From Rhytidiadelphus loreus (taxonomy: Eukaryota; Streptophyta; Bryopsida; Hypnales; Hylocomiaceae), in contig OX344763.1 of the NCBI GenBank assembly GCA_947034895.1, forward strand, positions 66,049,093 through 66,113,092: DNA of 64,000 nucleotides. Reading direction: 5' to 3'. The translations under genes were made by a program, and so were the position numbers. Below, one piece after another: positions 12,530 through 26,539 of the stretch (position 1 is the stretch's first letter; each line of letters opens with the position of its first letter). The notes beneath the pieces were generated by a model that did no database searches, was not told the DNA's origin, and was given only the letters and a program-made list of their open reading frames with translations.

Positions 12530-13600
12530 ACAGATCAGACCGTGTGCTCTAATCCGGAGGTAAATATGAATTTGTTCATGTAGCGGAACTTCTATTTATG
12601 TATTCATGGGTTGGATTAGAGCGGGCGCTCTGAATCTCTCTCAAGTATATCCTACATGGGTGATGAATTAATTAATACTAGCTACAATTCATTGAACTGA
12701 GTTGGAGACTAGAGCCATCCACAGAATAATCTCATTCACAATGTTCTATTTCTAATTCATCTAGACTTGATTACCCTAGGTGTAACCCACTACTTGGAGT
12801 GTTGTATAGCTATACTCTACTAAAGAAGATTAGGGCGAGCGCTCTGATCCTCCTAGAGTCTATCGGATTCAAATTAGGATGTGAGATACCCTTTGTCGCG
12901 TACCAACAACAGGAGCACTTCTCTATATTCAATGTGGGCTCTCTGAACCAACCGGTCAGAAATTTGTCTTTGGCAGGAACAGAGCGCCCGTCCTAGTCCT
13001 TCCCATTTTACTTTTGCATTGGGGGTGTTCAAAGCGCCTGCTCTGAACTTGTGTTGATTCTACTTGAATTATTTGGTTCAGAGCGCCCGCCCTAATCCTT
13101 CCCATTTTACTTTTGCATTGGGGATGTTCAGAGCGCCCGCTCTGAACCTGTGTTGATTCTACTCGAATTATTTGGTTCAGAGCGCCCGCTCTGAACCATT
13201 TAGAGAGCTGTTGGGTGTTTGGATGATCAAAGCGGGCGCTCTGAACCTTTCTATGTCAAGGAAGATCAGAGCGCCCGCCCTGATCCTCGAATCACCCACA
13301 AGCATTCTGTGTGGGTCATAGCGGGAGCTCTGGACCAAACAAGTCGTGTAGGTTCAGAGCGCCCGCTCTGATCTTCCAAACAGCCCACAGCATTTTGGTA
13401 GGATCAGAGTGGGCGCTCTAAACCTCCACAACTCGGAATGTTCATACCGCCCGCTCTTAACCTACCGGAATATTGTGGGCTATTTGGAGGATCAGAGCGG
13501 GCGCTCTGAACCTCCACGGCTCAAAATGGTTCAGAGCGCCCGCTTTGATCCTTCCCAAGACCTGGAAGGGCGGCGATGGTTTAGGGTGGGCGCTCTAAAC
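12530..13600. repeat. Palindrome array, core AGCGCCCGCT (set B)
   Basis: About twenty copies of a dyad whose best form is TTCAGAGCGCCCGCTCTGAA (perfect at 13127-13146), on either strand and often only 30-60 bp apart. Some copies extend outward as GGATCAGAG...CTCTGATCC. A local tandem duplication is visible around 12985-13180, where the linker CCCATTTTACTTTTGCATTG recurs. The array starts at the 5' end of the partner gene, as a subterminal or promoter array would. Confidence 0.9.
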
Positions 13601-13699
13601 CATTTGAAGTGCCTCTGAGGGTGCGCGATTACAAGGACCTTATCTTTTATATCCATTACCTAGCTAATCTCCTATCTATTTTCCTATGCACCAGAACTA

Positions 13700-13885
13700 T
13701 AGCAATGACAATTTCAATGCAATGCAATCACAATGACGACTGCAATGCAATGCAATCACAATGATGTTTGCAATGCAATGTAATCACAATGACGAATGGA
13801 ATGCAATGCAATGATAGCAAATTTCCACCGCTCATGCTCAAATGGTAGAAATATTGGTTGTCAATGCAATGCAATGACAACAAAT
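13700..13885. repeat. GCAATGCAATG-type tandem repeat
   Basis: Irregular repeats of TGCAATGCAATCACAATGA, with a unit of roughly 30 bp, between about 13705 and 13885. It is a simple minisatellite with no coding sense. Confidence 0.8.
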
Positions 13886-15516
13886 CAACAAAGTCACCAG
13901 TCACAAAATCTAGAACTCGAAAACCAACACTACTAATGATCTAAACCCTAAATCCTCGCGTCATGAATCTACTTGATAGCACGAAACAAGCGCGTGAAAT
14001 TGGAAGAAGGCACCAGCAGAAGATCTAATCCCTAAATCCTCGCGTGATGAATCCGCTTGACAGCTAGAAACAAGATTGTGAAATCGGAAGAAGGCACCAG
14101 CAGAAGAGAGAACTAAACATGTTGATGGAACGAAAAAAACATGACAGTTGGAAATACCTGTAATGCGTAGCTCATTTTGGGTGAAAAAACAAGTCGCTCC
14201 TTGCTGAAACCCAGACACCGCTACTGAACAGAACTCGCCGCGTGCAGAAATCGAAACTTGTTCTTCAGCGGAGACGTCGCTAGTTCTTCGAAACACAAGG
14301 CGCACACACAAACTAAAACGCACACACAAACTCTCAGACTGAGGCGCTGAACTCCCACCCGAAGTCACGCCAACGCTGCCAACTGAAGTCACTACCTCCT
14401 AGATTGCACCGTCCTCCAATAACTCTAAATCGCACCAAAATGAAACAAAAATTGCTTCAATGCTGCTAGTTCACACACCACCAAAAGAAACTGTACACTC
14501 TAATTTCCCAACATCAATAAAAACGCCCTCCCAACAAGAAATTCAACGCACGCACCACCAATTTCAAATCCCACCGACCATAACTTCCCCTGCAAGAGAC
14601 ACCTTTTGCAAATCCGAAACCCACGGCCGAAAACTTCCACTGCACAAGCTACAGAAAACTAGCAACAAAAACAAGGAACAACTTGGCGGGGGAGTGAAAG
14701 GAAAGAAGAAAGTCAGGAAACTGCCCATGGAGAGACGACCAACCAGACCTCATTGACGATGAACCGAACCGAAGGTACACCAACCCTCATCCAAACCTGA
14801 TCCGAACCTCCACGACAATCGAATCTGCCAAAAACCTTCTCCGAGGCTCCACACTATTCCCAAACCTGCCCCCAAGCCTACCACTCAAGTCACTTACTCT
14901 GTCTATCATACATATTCAAACTACACTTAAAATTCTATTGTCTTTTTCATTTACTAATTTCTTAAAACATGACATTCTAAATAAAAGTGTAGTAATTAAC
15001 TCCTTAACCCTAGAAAAGCCCTCATGGTCCATTCGTACGACCCATATTTAGCCTTAGAACTATTAAACTATAGTTTATTATAGGCATAATTGTGATACAT
15101 GTTATTCATACACTACTATGATTTATTTTGTATAACATAGTGGTAGCCACAAGAACTTGTTCACAGTAGCATTTTTCAATGAATTGTCATACCTTCGTTT
15201 CTTATTGTCTTCCACATATTTGCGTCTAAAATTATTATTTTAAAACGTACAAATGTAAACGCTACTTTGTTTAATATGAATCAAAATAAATAATAATAAA
15301 TTCAAACGTTGGATTTTTAGATTATAACAATTGTGGATGATCAACTCTATAGGATGCAAATGACATTTAGATAGAAGAATCATGATAAGGAGATGAATAA
15401 TGCCTTTTTTATTCTAAATAAAAATTGTGTACTTCTCTAAATGAAATTTAGTATATTTTTATCTTTAAATGCACACATGTATTGGTACGTTTGAGCCCCT
15501 ACAAAACTTCTGATTC
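13886..15516. other. No gene recognised
   Basis: A duplicated block of about 90 bp (around 13940-14010 and 14020-14100, sharing ATCCTCGCGTSATGAATC) is followed by C/A-rich sequence to 14900 and AT-rich sequence beyond. A plus-strand frame at 14460-14756 is Lys/Thr-rich and not convincing. Confidence 0.35.
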
Positions 15517-16490
15517 TTAGGGCCAATTTCCACACGGCCTGGGGCTGGATGGAAGGCCGGCCTGATTTGCTTGCAATTCGACCCCGAATCACCACTCCAG
15601 CCCTAGATTATGTACAGGGTTGAGGTTGAATTATGGGGTCAAATTCCAATTCATCACTTAGGCCCTAGGTAATGTAAAGTGTTGAGGCCCGATTCTAAGG
15701 CTGAATTCTTGATTAATATGCACTTGGATTTCTGGATTACTCAATAAAAAAAATTATAAAATACACATCTTTTCCTTTCTCTTCCTATTTTTTCTATTTC
15801 AAAAGAATTAAAAAAAGTTTTTTTGTTTTTTTGATATTTTATGTATATATATTTTTTTCCTTTCTATTTATTATATGACAAATATAAAAAAGATAGTGTT
15901 TAGACTTCCTTTTAACCTTTTCTCCCTTTTGTTTCAAAATATTTTATATGTCTTAGTAAAATTAAAATTAATGAATTTGTACTATTCAACTAATTGTAAC
16001 AAAAAGAAATTATATTATGTGCACTACGTTTTTATTAATATTGATTCTTTATTAATAATTTTTTATTTACTAATAGATTCATAATTTATATGTTTTTATT
16101 TTTAAAATTATAATTTTATGAATGCATCCAACACGAGTTAAACCTGCAATTACTCCAATTATGAGTTGGGTCAGCTTTAACTATATGCTATTTTGTACAA
16201 TCCAACAGGAGAGCCAAATCCGACCCCAATTCCACCCCAGATGGAAAATCGGGCCACCAAAAACCTCAGCACGATCGCTCCCTTGGGGCTGGATGGTTTG
16301 GTATCAAAACCATGCCATGTAAGGCAACACGTAGGATGAGTGCTGGTATCAATCCGGCCCTAATATAAAGCTCTTGGGCCGGATTTGGAAAAATAGAATG
16401 ATCCCATTGGTTCAAACTTGGAGAGGTCCGACCAGCCTTCAATCCAGCCCCAACTATATACTAGCCCTCAAGAGCAATGGAAAGCTCATG
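15517..16490. mobile_element. Possible small non-autonomous DNA element
   Basis: An outward-facing block near 15520-15565 (GGGC, then GGGGCTGGATGGAAGGC) recurs inverted near 16440-16480 (GCCTTCAATCCAGCCCC, then GCCC). Between them GGCCGGAT- and GGCCCTA-like motifs repeat in AT-rich DNA. This is the look of a MITE with subterminal repeats. I could not identify a clean target duplication, so the ends are approximate. Confidence 0.35.
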
Positions 16491-18299
16491 AGGGGGGGTA
16501 TGAAACTAAATTCCAAAAGTTTTTTATTAAATGATGATGCTCTAACTACCCAAAAACCAAGATTTTCCCTAAGGTTCTCCTTGCAAATCTAAATGGAATA
16601 AATCAAAGCTTTCCCTACAGAGAATTATACAATCTCTTTGAAAAAAATAAAAAATAAAAACTTAAATGAAATTTTGAATTTTGTTTTGGTTACCCCTTGT
16701 CTCATAATTTGAGCTTATTGGGCATACCTTTTGTTTCTCAACACAAATTGGAAAAGAAATCAAATATAATTATGAATATCTTTTATATGGAATGAAAATG
16801 CTACAATCTCAGTGGTCACATCGTTCTAGGAAAAAAAATAAACCTCGTGGAACTTTTTATTTTTTAATCATAAAATTCCGCTTAGAAATGAATCCCAATA
16901 GTTATTTCTTTCAAGTAGATGTTCAAAGTGCCCAAAAAATAAGCTTGTCCATTATTATATTTTTAATCTTTGACTCAAGCTAAACTGTATACGAATGCAA
17001 TACATGTGGGAGGAAGTTTCACTCCAATTCACCCAGAAAAAGAAGATGTAATAACTAATGAAGAAAAAATTACATTAATGATACAATTTCAAGAATCTAG
17101 CTTGGCGGTAATTAAAAAGAACTCGGGCTTTAGTCAATAAAGTTGCCTATGAAGTTGAAGTGAAACATCATTGGAAGAGAATGCTTTCACATGGCAAAAG
17201 AAATCACAATCAATTCAAATTTTTTGGAAGCATGCATTAGTAGTCCATGGGAATTTTTACTTTGTCTTCTATTGACCCTATTGACCTCTAAAACACTGTC
17301 ATTTTTATAATAACAAGTACCAAAAAGACAAGTACCAAAAAATAATTGAGTAAGATAAAAGACTTCAAAGTTTACTTTAGACTATTGAATGCAAAACCAC
17401 CGCAAACAAAAAAATCCTCATAAATTTTGACTCAATCATAAAAATGAAATGATTCAATACTCTCCAAAAATATAAAAATATAAAAAATAATTTTTAAATT
17501 TATGTTTTGGAATAAAGAGATTTTTTTTAATCTACCTACACTGCCCATTTTAGAAAAACAAAACAAAACATGATCTGCCATAAGTTTTAATGAATATTTC
17601 CAAAGAAATAAATAATAGGTGGTTACATTTCATTTGGTCATGAAGTCTACATGATTGTTCTAAACATGCATTTACAAATTATATATATTATTTTCTTGTT
17701 CATTGTCCCACAAATTGTGAGACGTTGTAGATTTGGGTTTTTTGAAATATCAAACATGGCTCTTTATTTTCATACAATACATGGATACCCAAAAAAAATT
17801 CGAATTCTCAAAAGATAGTTTAAACTAGTTTAAAAATAGAAAAATTAAATATAATCAGCCATTTCAATTGGAAAAGCTATTGAATTGCATAAAACATAGT
17901 GTTATCACAAGTACATCTAGGTTCAATTTTTTGAATACCACTGATTACATTCAACCTTTTTCCATAGTTTTTTCCATGGACTTAAATTTGTATCCATTTA
18001 ATGAATGGTTTTGAATACGGCTTCACACAACACTCACTCATTCATTCTAACTATAGGTATTACATCGTCATTTGGAAAAAGTGCAATCCTAAGAAATTTG
18101 TACTAGATAGACATCATGACATTGTCCATTAGAAGAGATTTTAGCCCTATAGAAGACACTGAGTTATTACAGCGTTCCCAACCACTCCCATGCTGCCAAA
18201 TCAACATGCTGATGTGGTCAGGAGACGACCTCATCCGTAGCATATATTTTAATTATTATTTTGAAATAAAAACATATAAATTAAAAAATATATATATAT
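16491..18299. other. AT-rich, no gene recognised
   Basis: Strongly AT-rich sequence with only very short open frames and no recognisable domain or repeat unit. Confidence 0.45.
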
Positions 18300-18540
18300 A
18301 ATTTAATTTTTGAATGTTTGAATTTTAAAAAAATTTAAATTTTTAAAATTAAATTTTTAAACTTTTTAAACTTTCTTTAAATTTTTAAAATTTCTTCAAA
18401 TTTTTAAAATTTCTTTAATTTTTTAAAATTTCTTTAATTTTTTAAAATTTCTTTAATTTTTTAAAATTTCTTTAAAAAAATTTAAAAATTTAAAATTTCT
18501 TTAAATTAAAAAAAAAAATTATTAATTTTTAAAATTATTA
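18300..18540. repeat. A/T-only tandem repeat
   Basis: Almost pure A and T. A unit of about 21 bp, approximately TTTAATTTTTTAAAATTTCT, repeats between about 18370 and 18480 and is flanked by degenerate TTTAAA runs. Confidence 0.85.
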
Positions 18541-18799
18541 AATATTCTGGGCAGCAGAACAGTCTTTATAGGAATGGGAGGAAACGGTGTTTTTGAGGCC
18601 TGAAAATTCACATAATCCACATTTTCAGCATCCTAAGGCATGATTAGAAGCATGAATGGCTTCAAATAAGAGCATTCATTTGTTGTTGTACATTCCAATG
18701 ATTGACAGCATTCATTGGTACCATTCTATCAATAGGATTCATGATGTAAAAGCAATGGAGCATTGATAGTCATCCTATAGTCACACGCTTTAAGGAATT

Positions 18800-18902
18800 C
18801 TATAGAGTTTGACTCATGGTTTTCAAGCTGTAAACTATAGAGTTTGACTCATGGTTTTCAAACTGTAAACTATAGAGTTTGACTCATGGTTTTCAAGTTG
18901 TA
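18800..18902. repeat. Three copies of a 35-bp tandem repeat
   Basis: The unit beginning CTATAGAGTTTGACTCATGG starts at 18800, 18835 and 18870, with only one or two differences between copies. Confidence 0.9.
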
Positions 18903-21900
18903 TGTCCAAAACAAAAAATAAGAAGGTATTAAATAAAATTTCTTCTTGGATTATACATCTTTGAAAAGATCATGACATAGGTATTATTTTCCTCTTCATT
19001 GTCACGGCCATTTATACGGTTTTGGGAAGTGCAGTGGTCTAAATTAAGTACGGGGTTTTAACTGAACATGATTTTTGTGCACCACCTTAAAATTGATTAT
19101 TATAGTGGTTCATAATTTAATTTGATCATAAATTCTACATGTCCTATATATTAACATCTTCTCCAAATTATGTTGCTCCCCCCTCATCTTTTCGGATTTA
19201 ATTATATTTAGTTCCTCGTCATAATTATTTTTATTGAAAGGTCTAAAAAAATTACCAAGATTTAAGATGCTCATTAACCCTTAAAGGACATTTACTATAT
19301 TTTCACCAGAAACGCCCCAAAACTGCCATTTCTAGTACAAGTACGAAAACCACAAAAGATTATAAAAGATTATAAAGTCAAAACCAATAGAGCAAAGGTT
19401 ATAAGTTAAGTTCTGTGGAAATTGAACAAGGTGAAAACAAATCGTCAACTTCGTTTTAGTAAGCTTATTGAATTGCAGTCATTGCATTTACAGAATGATT
19501 GTGAAATCTCTTCCACACAATCTTATAGTAGTCTAATATAAGTTCCCACGGATAGATATGCGTAAGATACAATTTTGAATTGATATTGGTCCTTGTTATA
19601 GAAATTGCATTATATAGGGTTTTTGGGCTGGACAAATGATCCTGGGACTTTGGTGAATAATATTTTCAAGTTGCACTTCAATTTTGTGCTTTGCTAATCT
19701 ACAAAGTGATTGTATTTCTAGTACTCTATAACTAGATTTAAATTTTAAACTTAATTTCCTTGAACAACCTTACATCCTTAAGCGTAGACCTTACAGTTGC
19801 ACCGAACTCTCAGCCCTTAACCCCATAGTACACAACCTATATCAACCTATAACCTGTAATTAAAGGTAGTACAACAATATATTAACAAATTTGTCTACTA
19901 CAAGTTTTATGGTGGAAGCTCTACTTTAAGAAGGAATGTAAAAGCACCCTTAATCCAATTCAAAACCCGTATTAGCTGTAAAGTACAATGTAAAGTTCCA
20001 TTCGCAAATCCATCTAAATTTCTCAAATTTCCATCAAATACGATCCTCCAAAAACGCCGGTTGACAGACCCATGTCACTTTTCAAAGGAATCTATCACAA
20101 TTATCTCAATTATTATATATTTCTGCAGTAGTTGCGGAAGCATGAGTCCCTGGCAAGTGACATCCTTAATTCCTTTTGCCTAAAATAAGGACTGACAACA
20201 TGTGCTCGCGGTTGCAAAATCAAATCCCATTGGAAAAATTCGAGGTTTGTCATTGTATTTGTCTACCGCCTTTGTCATGTCTAAATGAGGTCAAGTTTTA
20301 GAACGAATTTTAGTAAACTTAGTTAGTACTATACTAATTAATGAAATGAGGTGGCTTTGTGCTAAAATCTTGACTTTTGACACTATTTGAATATATAGCG
20401 TTCATATACAAGAATCTACTAATTTATGCTAATCCTATTTCTTACATTGATTATTAGTTATAGGACCACAATATAGTCCACTTGCCATCGGAAATGAAAT
20501 TGCCTGTATTCATTAAATTGTGTGAGAAGATCTCTGAATCCAAAAATTGTACCAAAGAAGCACCTGCTCGTATTTTTGGAGTTTGTACCTTTTCTTCCAA
20601 AGGAAATCAAATAATTGCTACGAGTTTTGCAGAATTCTTAATTGTCCGCTCATGCTAATATGTAAGGTAGAACTACCCATGAAGGTAGAAGGCTCTGTAA
20701 TGGTACATGTAAGGAAAGATAGGCGTGTTTTGAGAAGCCAGTGAAACCAAAAGTATGTAATTTTTTTTTCATAGCTAGAGAAAGAAGAGGAGCTCTTATT
20801 CCATTTTTTTTCAGAATTTTCGTAGTGAAAATGAAATTTTGGCAATTTTTATAAGGCAAAAGTGCATCAATCGCTCATTACGCACATAGACTGTAGCTGT
20901 AAAGAATATAAAAACAACAGTGAATGGATCAAATGACAACTTCAAGTGTTCATGACACTTTCTAAATCATGCAAATTACATCTTAATTCAATTTAAGGTG
21001 GAAGCACCCAATATGACACCTATACCTAATCCTTGTTTCTAGATGGACATCAAACTGTCCCTGGGCTTTTATTGAATGGTCCTTGACAAGTGTCATAAAG
21101 TTTTCTCCTCTCTTCACTGTGATTGGGTAAGTGCTGAATTTGTCAGAATTCAGATTTGGGTCCACATACAGGACGGTCCCAGTGGTCTAGGGGACTGAAA
21201 CTATGAAAATTCATAGAAAATCCGGTCCAAGTCCAAAAAACCTCTTCATTTTTTTGAAAATTTATGATTTTCTCTCGCTAACACCAAGAAAATATTAATT
21301 TCTTGAAATGGTGCTTCCAAATATGCTGAATTCTTTAAACTGACGATTTGGGGTGCTTCCACCTTATTAGTTCCAACTTACAATTAAAAATTACTGCATC
21401 TCATTAACTACCCTTCACTTCCAGTGTGAGGTTCGCTTCCTCTTTCCTTATCTTCGCGCATTTTCGGCCATTTTAGGTTTTGCGGTGTCTAAAGTGTATT
21501 CCTCCTCTTTTTTTCGAGACACACAGAAGTTGCGAAGTAACCTGTGGCAGTTTTCAAGTGAAGTGTATGGGGATTTCTCAACCAGGGATTGAACCACCAA
21601 CCTCTCCATTCGGTTTGAATAGCTTACTTCATCATCCTAGTAGTTTAGGGTCCTTTTCATTTTGATTGTTTTCCTCTTTACAGGCTGACTGTTTGATTTC
21701 CCATTTTCATCGCCTTTGTCTATTTGCGCTTTATTGTGGTCAATTGGTTGTCTTGCAGCTTTGTGTATTTGAACTTGGGAAGATTCAATTTGTGCTTCCG
21801 GTGGACCTCCACCGAATCGGACCGCGATCATTGAAGGTATGCTTGCATTGTTCTTCATTCCATGCATTTCATGTCCCGTTCTTTCATTGAGAAACCAATT

Positions 21901-22369
21901 AGGGTTAAGTCTTGGTACATGCGTAGAAGTCGTTCATTTAGAGGTCCATGCTTAGAATGTTTTCTTGTTTGCGCTTGCCTATAGCCTCTTCGCGAACTGC
22001 AATTCCCGAGTGATTGAATCGCAAATGGCTATTTAGTGGACAGTTGAGATTTCCTTTTGCCAATTCTGAATTCTTGGAATCCGATTTCATGTAATGAGCG
22101 CAATTCATTTTCGTGCTTCCATTGAACTCGTAATCAGTGTAGCCTATGGAGTCGAAGAAGTGGATTCTTGCATTCACAGTAGTTGAATTCAAGCATAGAA
22201 ATTGTGAAGTTCCCCCGAAATGGTGTATTAGCTTCATTGGAGCGTGCAGCATCGATGTGTAAAGATGGTGTTTCAAAATCCAATGACATTATTGATAGTA
22301 TAGTTTATTCACTTGTTATTTATCCCGAAGCTGCACATGTATGAATGACCGTAGTGATTGGGCCCCGCA
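18903..22369. other. No gene recognised; upstream of transposase copy 2
   Basis: AT-rich to about 21400, then a more mixed composition to 22300 with short frames on both strands. The last kilobase may be the promoter and leader of the transposase at 23191, by analogy with copy 1, but nothing proves it. Confidence 0.3.
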
Positions 22370-22840
22370 TAGTTCAGAGGGGGTGCCCTGACAGGTTTCA
22401 ATATTAGTATTGTCTTCCACTCGGGGTGTCAGAATGGATCAGAGCGCCCGCTCTAAACCTTTTTAATGCATCCAGAGTCGCTGTCATGATTGGTGCGTTT
22501 TTCAGTTCAGAGCCCGCGGCCTGAGCTGAATCGGGAGGTCCACACTATGTCGGCAATGAGTTCAGAGCGGGCGCCCTAAACTTATTTTTAGCAGACGTGG
22601 ACTTAGTCATTTTTTGGTCCGATTCAGTTCAGAGCGCCCGCCCTGATGTGGATTGTCATAGCCAAGGACTCGCCAATCTGTAAGGACTCGGTTCAGAGCG
22701 GGCACTCTGAACTGAATTGTTGAGACCAAAGACCCGACAGTTTTCTTGGAATCAATTATGAGTAGGCACCCCAAGCTTGGATCCTTTTGAAATTGTCTGA
22801 CACAACCGAGTCTAGTTGTATTCAGGGCGAGCGCTCTGAT
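22370..22840. repeat. Set B palindromes upstream of transposase copy 2
   Basis: About seven AGCGCCCGCT-type dyads, several decayed, near 22373, 22437, 22503, 22560, 22626, 22690 and 22822. They lie about 350 bp before the transposase start. In copy 1 the same position is held by set A palindromes instead. Confidence 0.85.
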
Positions 22841-23190
22841 CTGTCGAAACGGTTTATTTCTTCTTGCATGGGTAGGCACAATACTTTTTTGAGACGGTAC
22901 CCTCGACTGCCTAACATATCATTCTCTAGTTTAGAACATGAAACTTTTTTTTTTTATCTTTGTCTTTCTGGAATACCGAGATTTGAATTGTTTCTTTAAA
23001 AGACTTGATTCGTGATTGTGCAATTCTGATTTGCCTTTGCGTCTGGCAGCCACGCGTCGGCAATTACTTCGCGCAAGCTGTGGGCTCCTGCCAATTCTTT
23101 GACATTTCATTGTAGCACCGCGACCATCCTGTCTACAGCCCTGAGTATATTTTCTACGTGATTCCACCGCAAAAGTCCTCGTTGTGGCGT

Positions 23191-26100
23191 ATGTCTTCTT
23201 CAAGCGAATCTGACGGCGATGAGGTGCTGCATTTTCTATCGAGCCCATCTTGATGTTCCTATCGTTCGCTGGTCTGCGTTTCATTTGTCTTACATCGTGC
23301 AAATGCCATTGCTGAATCCTTCGATGCTCAGGGTTTCGAAGAATGTGAAGAGGAGGATGTGGACTTGGAGGCAGTTGTCGCGAAGGACGAGAACACTAGT
23401 CCCATCCCCGATTGCAAAGGCATTGCCCGCGACGAATGGTCTAGTAAGGCCCTAGTCGCAAGGCACGCAGACGGCTCGGACTTCGCGGAAGTAATCATCA
23501 TCACTGCCGACCCAAATGTATGCATTGATGGGAGGAACAGGTTGGGTAAGGATGACGTGGGCATTGTTGTACTGGAAGTTCGGAATGGGGACCCCAACAT
23601 TGGAGACATGTGTCTGCGCTGGCCTATGCGCCAAGTGTTTTATCACGGCCAAAATGGGTATGTCAGTATGTACGACCATGCTTGTAAACGACTTGCTATG
23701 GATGAAGAGCTACAGGGAAATCGGAAAAGGACAGGCGTTCGGAAGTACCGCTACGATAGAAGAACCCGTGCTACCGCATTGGTGGATTGAAGGACACAGA
23801 TGGTGTTCTATGAATCTATCGTAGAGGTTTTCACAGAACTCTACTGCGACATGGAGTGCATTCGGAAATTTCCTCCTTCGTCCATCCATATGCTTCGCAC
23901 GGAAATGCACATGCAATCATTTCATGTCAAGTCTAGCAAAAATCTGGATGTGCACAGAGCGTTTCATAAAGAAGTTGGAAGGGGGAAGAAGCTTGTCACC
24001 GTGGAGGACATAGACATCTGTCTACGTGCTTGGCGGATTCTTCACAACATCCCTCTCCGCACGTTTGAAAGATACAAGGCCAGGGCTATGTTCGGCGTCA
24101 GAGGCGCTCCTCATAGCAACCTGAAGAGGACAAAATTGAGGAGTGCAACTGTTCAGGGCATCGAGACTTTGCGCTCATTATTGGAGGCAGCGGCCGACCA
24201 CATGTATCGAATGGAAGTAGTTCTTGGCGAGTGTGAACGAGGTAGGACTTGGACATGCATTCGGAATCACACATGGGTTTCAATTGAGTATGAATGCCAG
24301 CTCTCGGCCCACTTGTTATCGGTCAAATGGTAGAAGAATGTATGGTCCGTCGATGTCTACTGAAGGTTGCACTCGAGAAGGCATTCAACTACTTTTTGGA
24401 TGCAGTAGTGTTTGTTTTGGGCGAATCCATATTTTTTTCCCGATTTGTCAATAATGGGTTTTATAAGGCTTACAAATCAAGAGTAGGGGCCTAGTACCGT
24501 CGAAGTGTAAAGAAATCCTGAAGTAATTCATAGAGACTTTGGAAAATATGTGACTCCCTGTGTTACATTTTCCATCTATTTCTTTGAAAGGGAATAATGT
24601 GGGAACATATTTCAGGCACGAGTCACTTACCTTAGTGGTTGTTTGGTTGGCTTTGTTTGCAGGCGAACGAGGAACTCGGATTCATTTGTCTCCTTTGTCA
24701 CAATCATGCTTTAGTAAAATACGTACAAAGTATTTTCCGGAATACGTCATCAAAGGAAGAGGTGACTCGTTTGCGAGATGTAGCATTTGCGACAACTTGA
24801 AACAATTGAGGGCATCTTTCGCACCTGGGTCAGAGGACTATGATTGCATCCAAAGGCGTTTTGAGAAGCACTTGTTCTTGTAGGAAGCGTGTTGGCATGC
24901 CTACTACTGCAGTAGCTAGTTGTCCAGATTACGACTGACGCAACTACTATCCATCATGCATGACAAGATGGACCATTCAAAAACAACATGTCCCACATTG
25001 GCAAGGAAAACAAAGGCACTAGATGGATTCATGAAGTTACCCATGAAGGTGTCGGGAATTTTTGCACATGGGCACGAGGATGGCAAGTACGCACACTACA
25101 TTCTGGATGTGTTTAAAAGCGATAGCAACTTCACAGTGGGATTGGTGGCGAAGTTGTTGCGAGATTTGGAGGACCCCCCTGCAAAGTCTTCACGATCTTT
25201 GTTTCGAGGATCTAGTAGCACGCAGTTGTATCGGGCATTGCTGAATGGTAGCAATATCTGTGTGGATGCGTTGGGAGAGATTCCGTTGCCACCTGTTGCA
25301 GCTACACCATTGCCACTGGTGCTACACATTCAAATGGACAACTCTTGGAGGGAAAACAAGAACAGATACGTCTTTTGTTTTTGGTCCCTCTTGGTGGCAA
25401 GGCGGATTGTGAAAGAAGTGGTGGTATCCTTCATGATAGTGGGACACACGCACGATGACATGGATGCGTCATTCGGCCGGTGGAGCCAACAACTCCGCGA
25501 AAAGGACCATCCTACTTTGCCGTCGTTGATGGAGTCATACATGAAAATGGAGCAATGTCCTTTCATTCCCCACCTAGTAGAAGAAGTGCCTGATTTCAAA
25601 GCCTACGTCAAACTATTTATTGGGATGAGGAAGCAGTAACTCGTGGGCCACTCCAATGGAAGGCAATACAAATTCTTCATGGATGACAAGGGTTGGCCAA
25701 TCATGCAATACAAACTGGCATGTGCAGACATCTCGTGGTTGCCCAAGGCAGGCTTGAAGCTAAGGAAGGAAGATGCAGAGCACAACCCGATCCTTCCCCA
25801 AGGTGATCTGCCATGCGTAGCTCCAAAGAAAATGACCAACGAAGCAAAGATTTTGTGTGGACTCGATGGATACATCCAACATTGGACGGACATATCTCAA
25901 GATGACGCTCCACTGGAGTACAAGGCCCGACTTTCACACTTGATCATGTACTGGATTGGAGTGAGAAATGCCTTGGGCAATGGCGCTGAAGAAGATCTTC
26001 AACAATCCACTGAATTGAGGCACGGATTTTGGCCTCGAACTCGACAACCCGGGGATCTTACGATGGATTTCATGCAAGATGGAAGGACGCGGGAGGAGGT

Positions 26101-26539
26101 TGACATGGATGATCCTTACATTGGCACTCTAGAGGGGAGGCCACCACTAGCGTACAACGTGGTCACCAATGTCCGCGAGGGGTTCTACTTCTTTGTGAGG
26201 CCCGGATTGGATTGTGAAGAGCCCGTGTGGCTTGCTAGGGCAGTTGAAAATCAACAATTTGATCCAACGGCGGAGCACTTTCGTGAAGTTCTGGTGCAAT
26301 GGCACACCCCATGCAGAGCATCAAAGGACCCTCAATGATTGTACGTAGGGTGGAACACAAAGACCAACTTCAAATGGAGGGTTGATCATACGGCCAAGAA
26401 GGCTGACTACATTTCTACGGACAGTATAATGGCATCGTGGAAATCAAAGAAGAATGATGGGAACAGTTTCATTGCCCCCCGTCAGCAAGTGCAATTTGCA
26501 GTGGATCATTTACGTCGAATTGTAGAGGACGAACAATGA
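23191..26539 (+). pseudogene. DUF7869-like transposase gene, copy 2, broken
   Basis: Same three-exon design as copy 1 (23191-23223, 23332-24241, 24663-26539). The phases differ at the second intron but still join in frame, giving about 940 codons. It keeps the CSICD knuckle and the core motifs MHDKMDH, IQMDNSWRENKN and GHTHDDMDA. Five in-frame stops break it: TGA 23788, TAG 24881, TAG 24917, TAA 25637 and TGA 26336. Compared with copy 1, the residues lost include Gln (24881, 25637), Trp (24917) and an Arg-compatible position (26336), all reachable by one transition. The two copies differ enough to be separate old insertions and share no stop, so each decayed independently. Confidence 0.82.

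Noticed and set aside
1591..13600. Reading the palindrome arrays as CRISPR arrays
   Set aside because: Repeats are short self-complementary dyads with irregular spacing, variable sequence and mixed orientation in an intron-bearing eukaryotic context.
21570..21650. tRNA-like or SINE-like B-box (GGTTCAATCCC on the minus strand), and similar near 35258 and 36380
   Set aside because: No A-box at the right distance, no cloverleaf and no tail; single B-box matches are common by chance.
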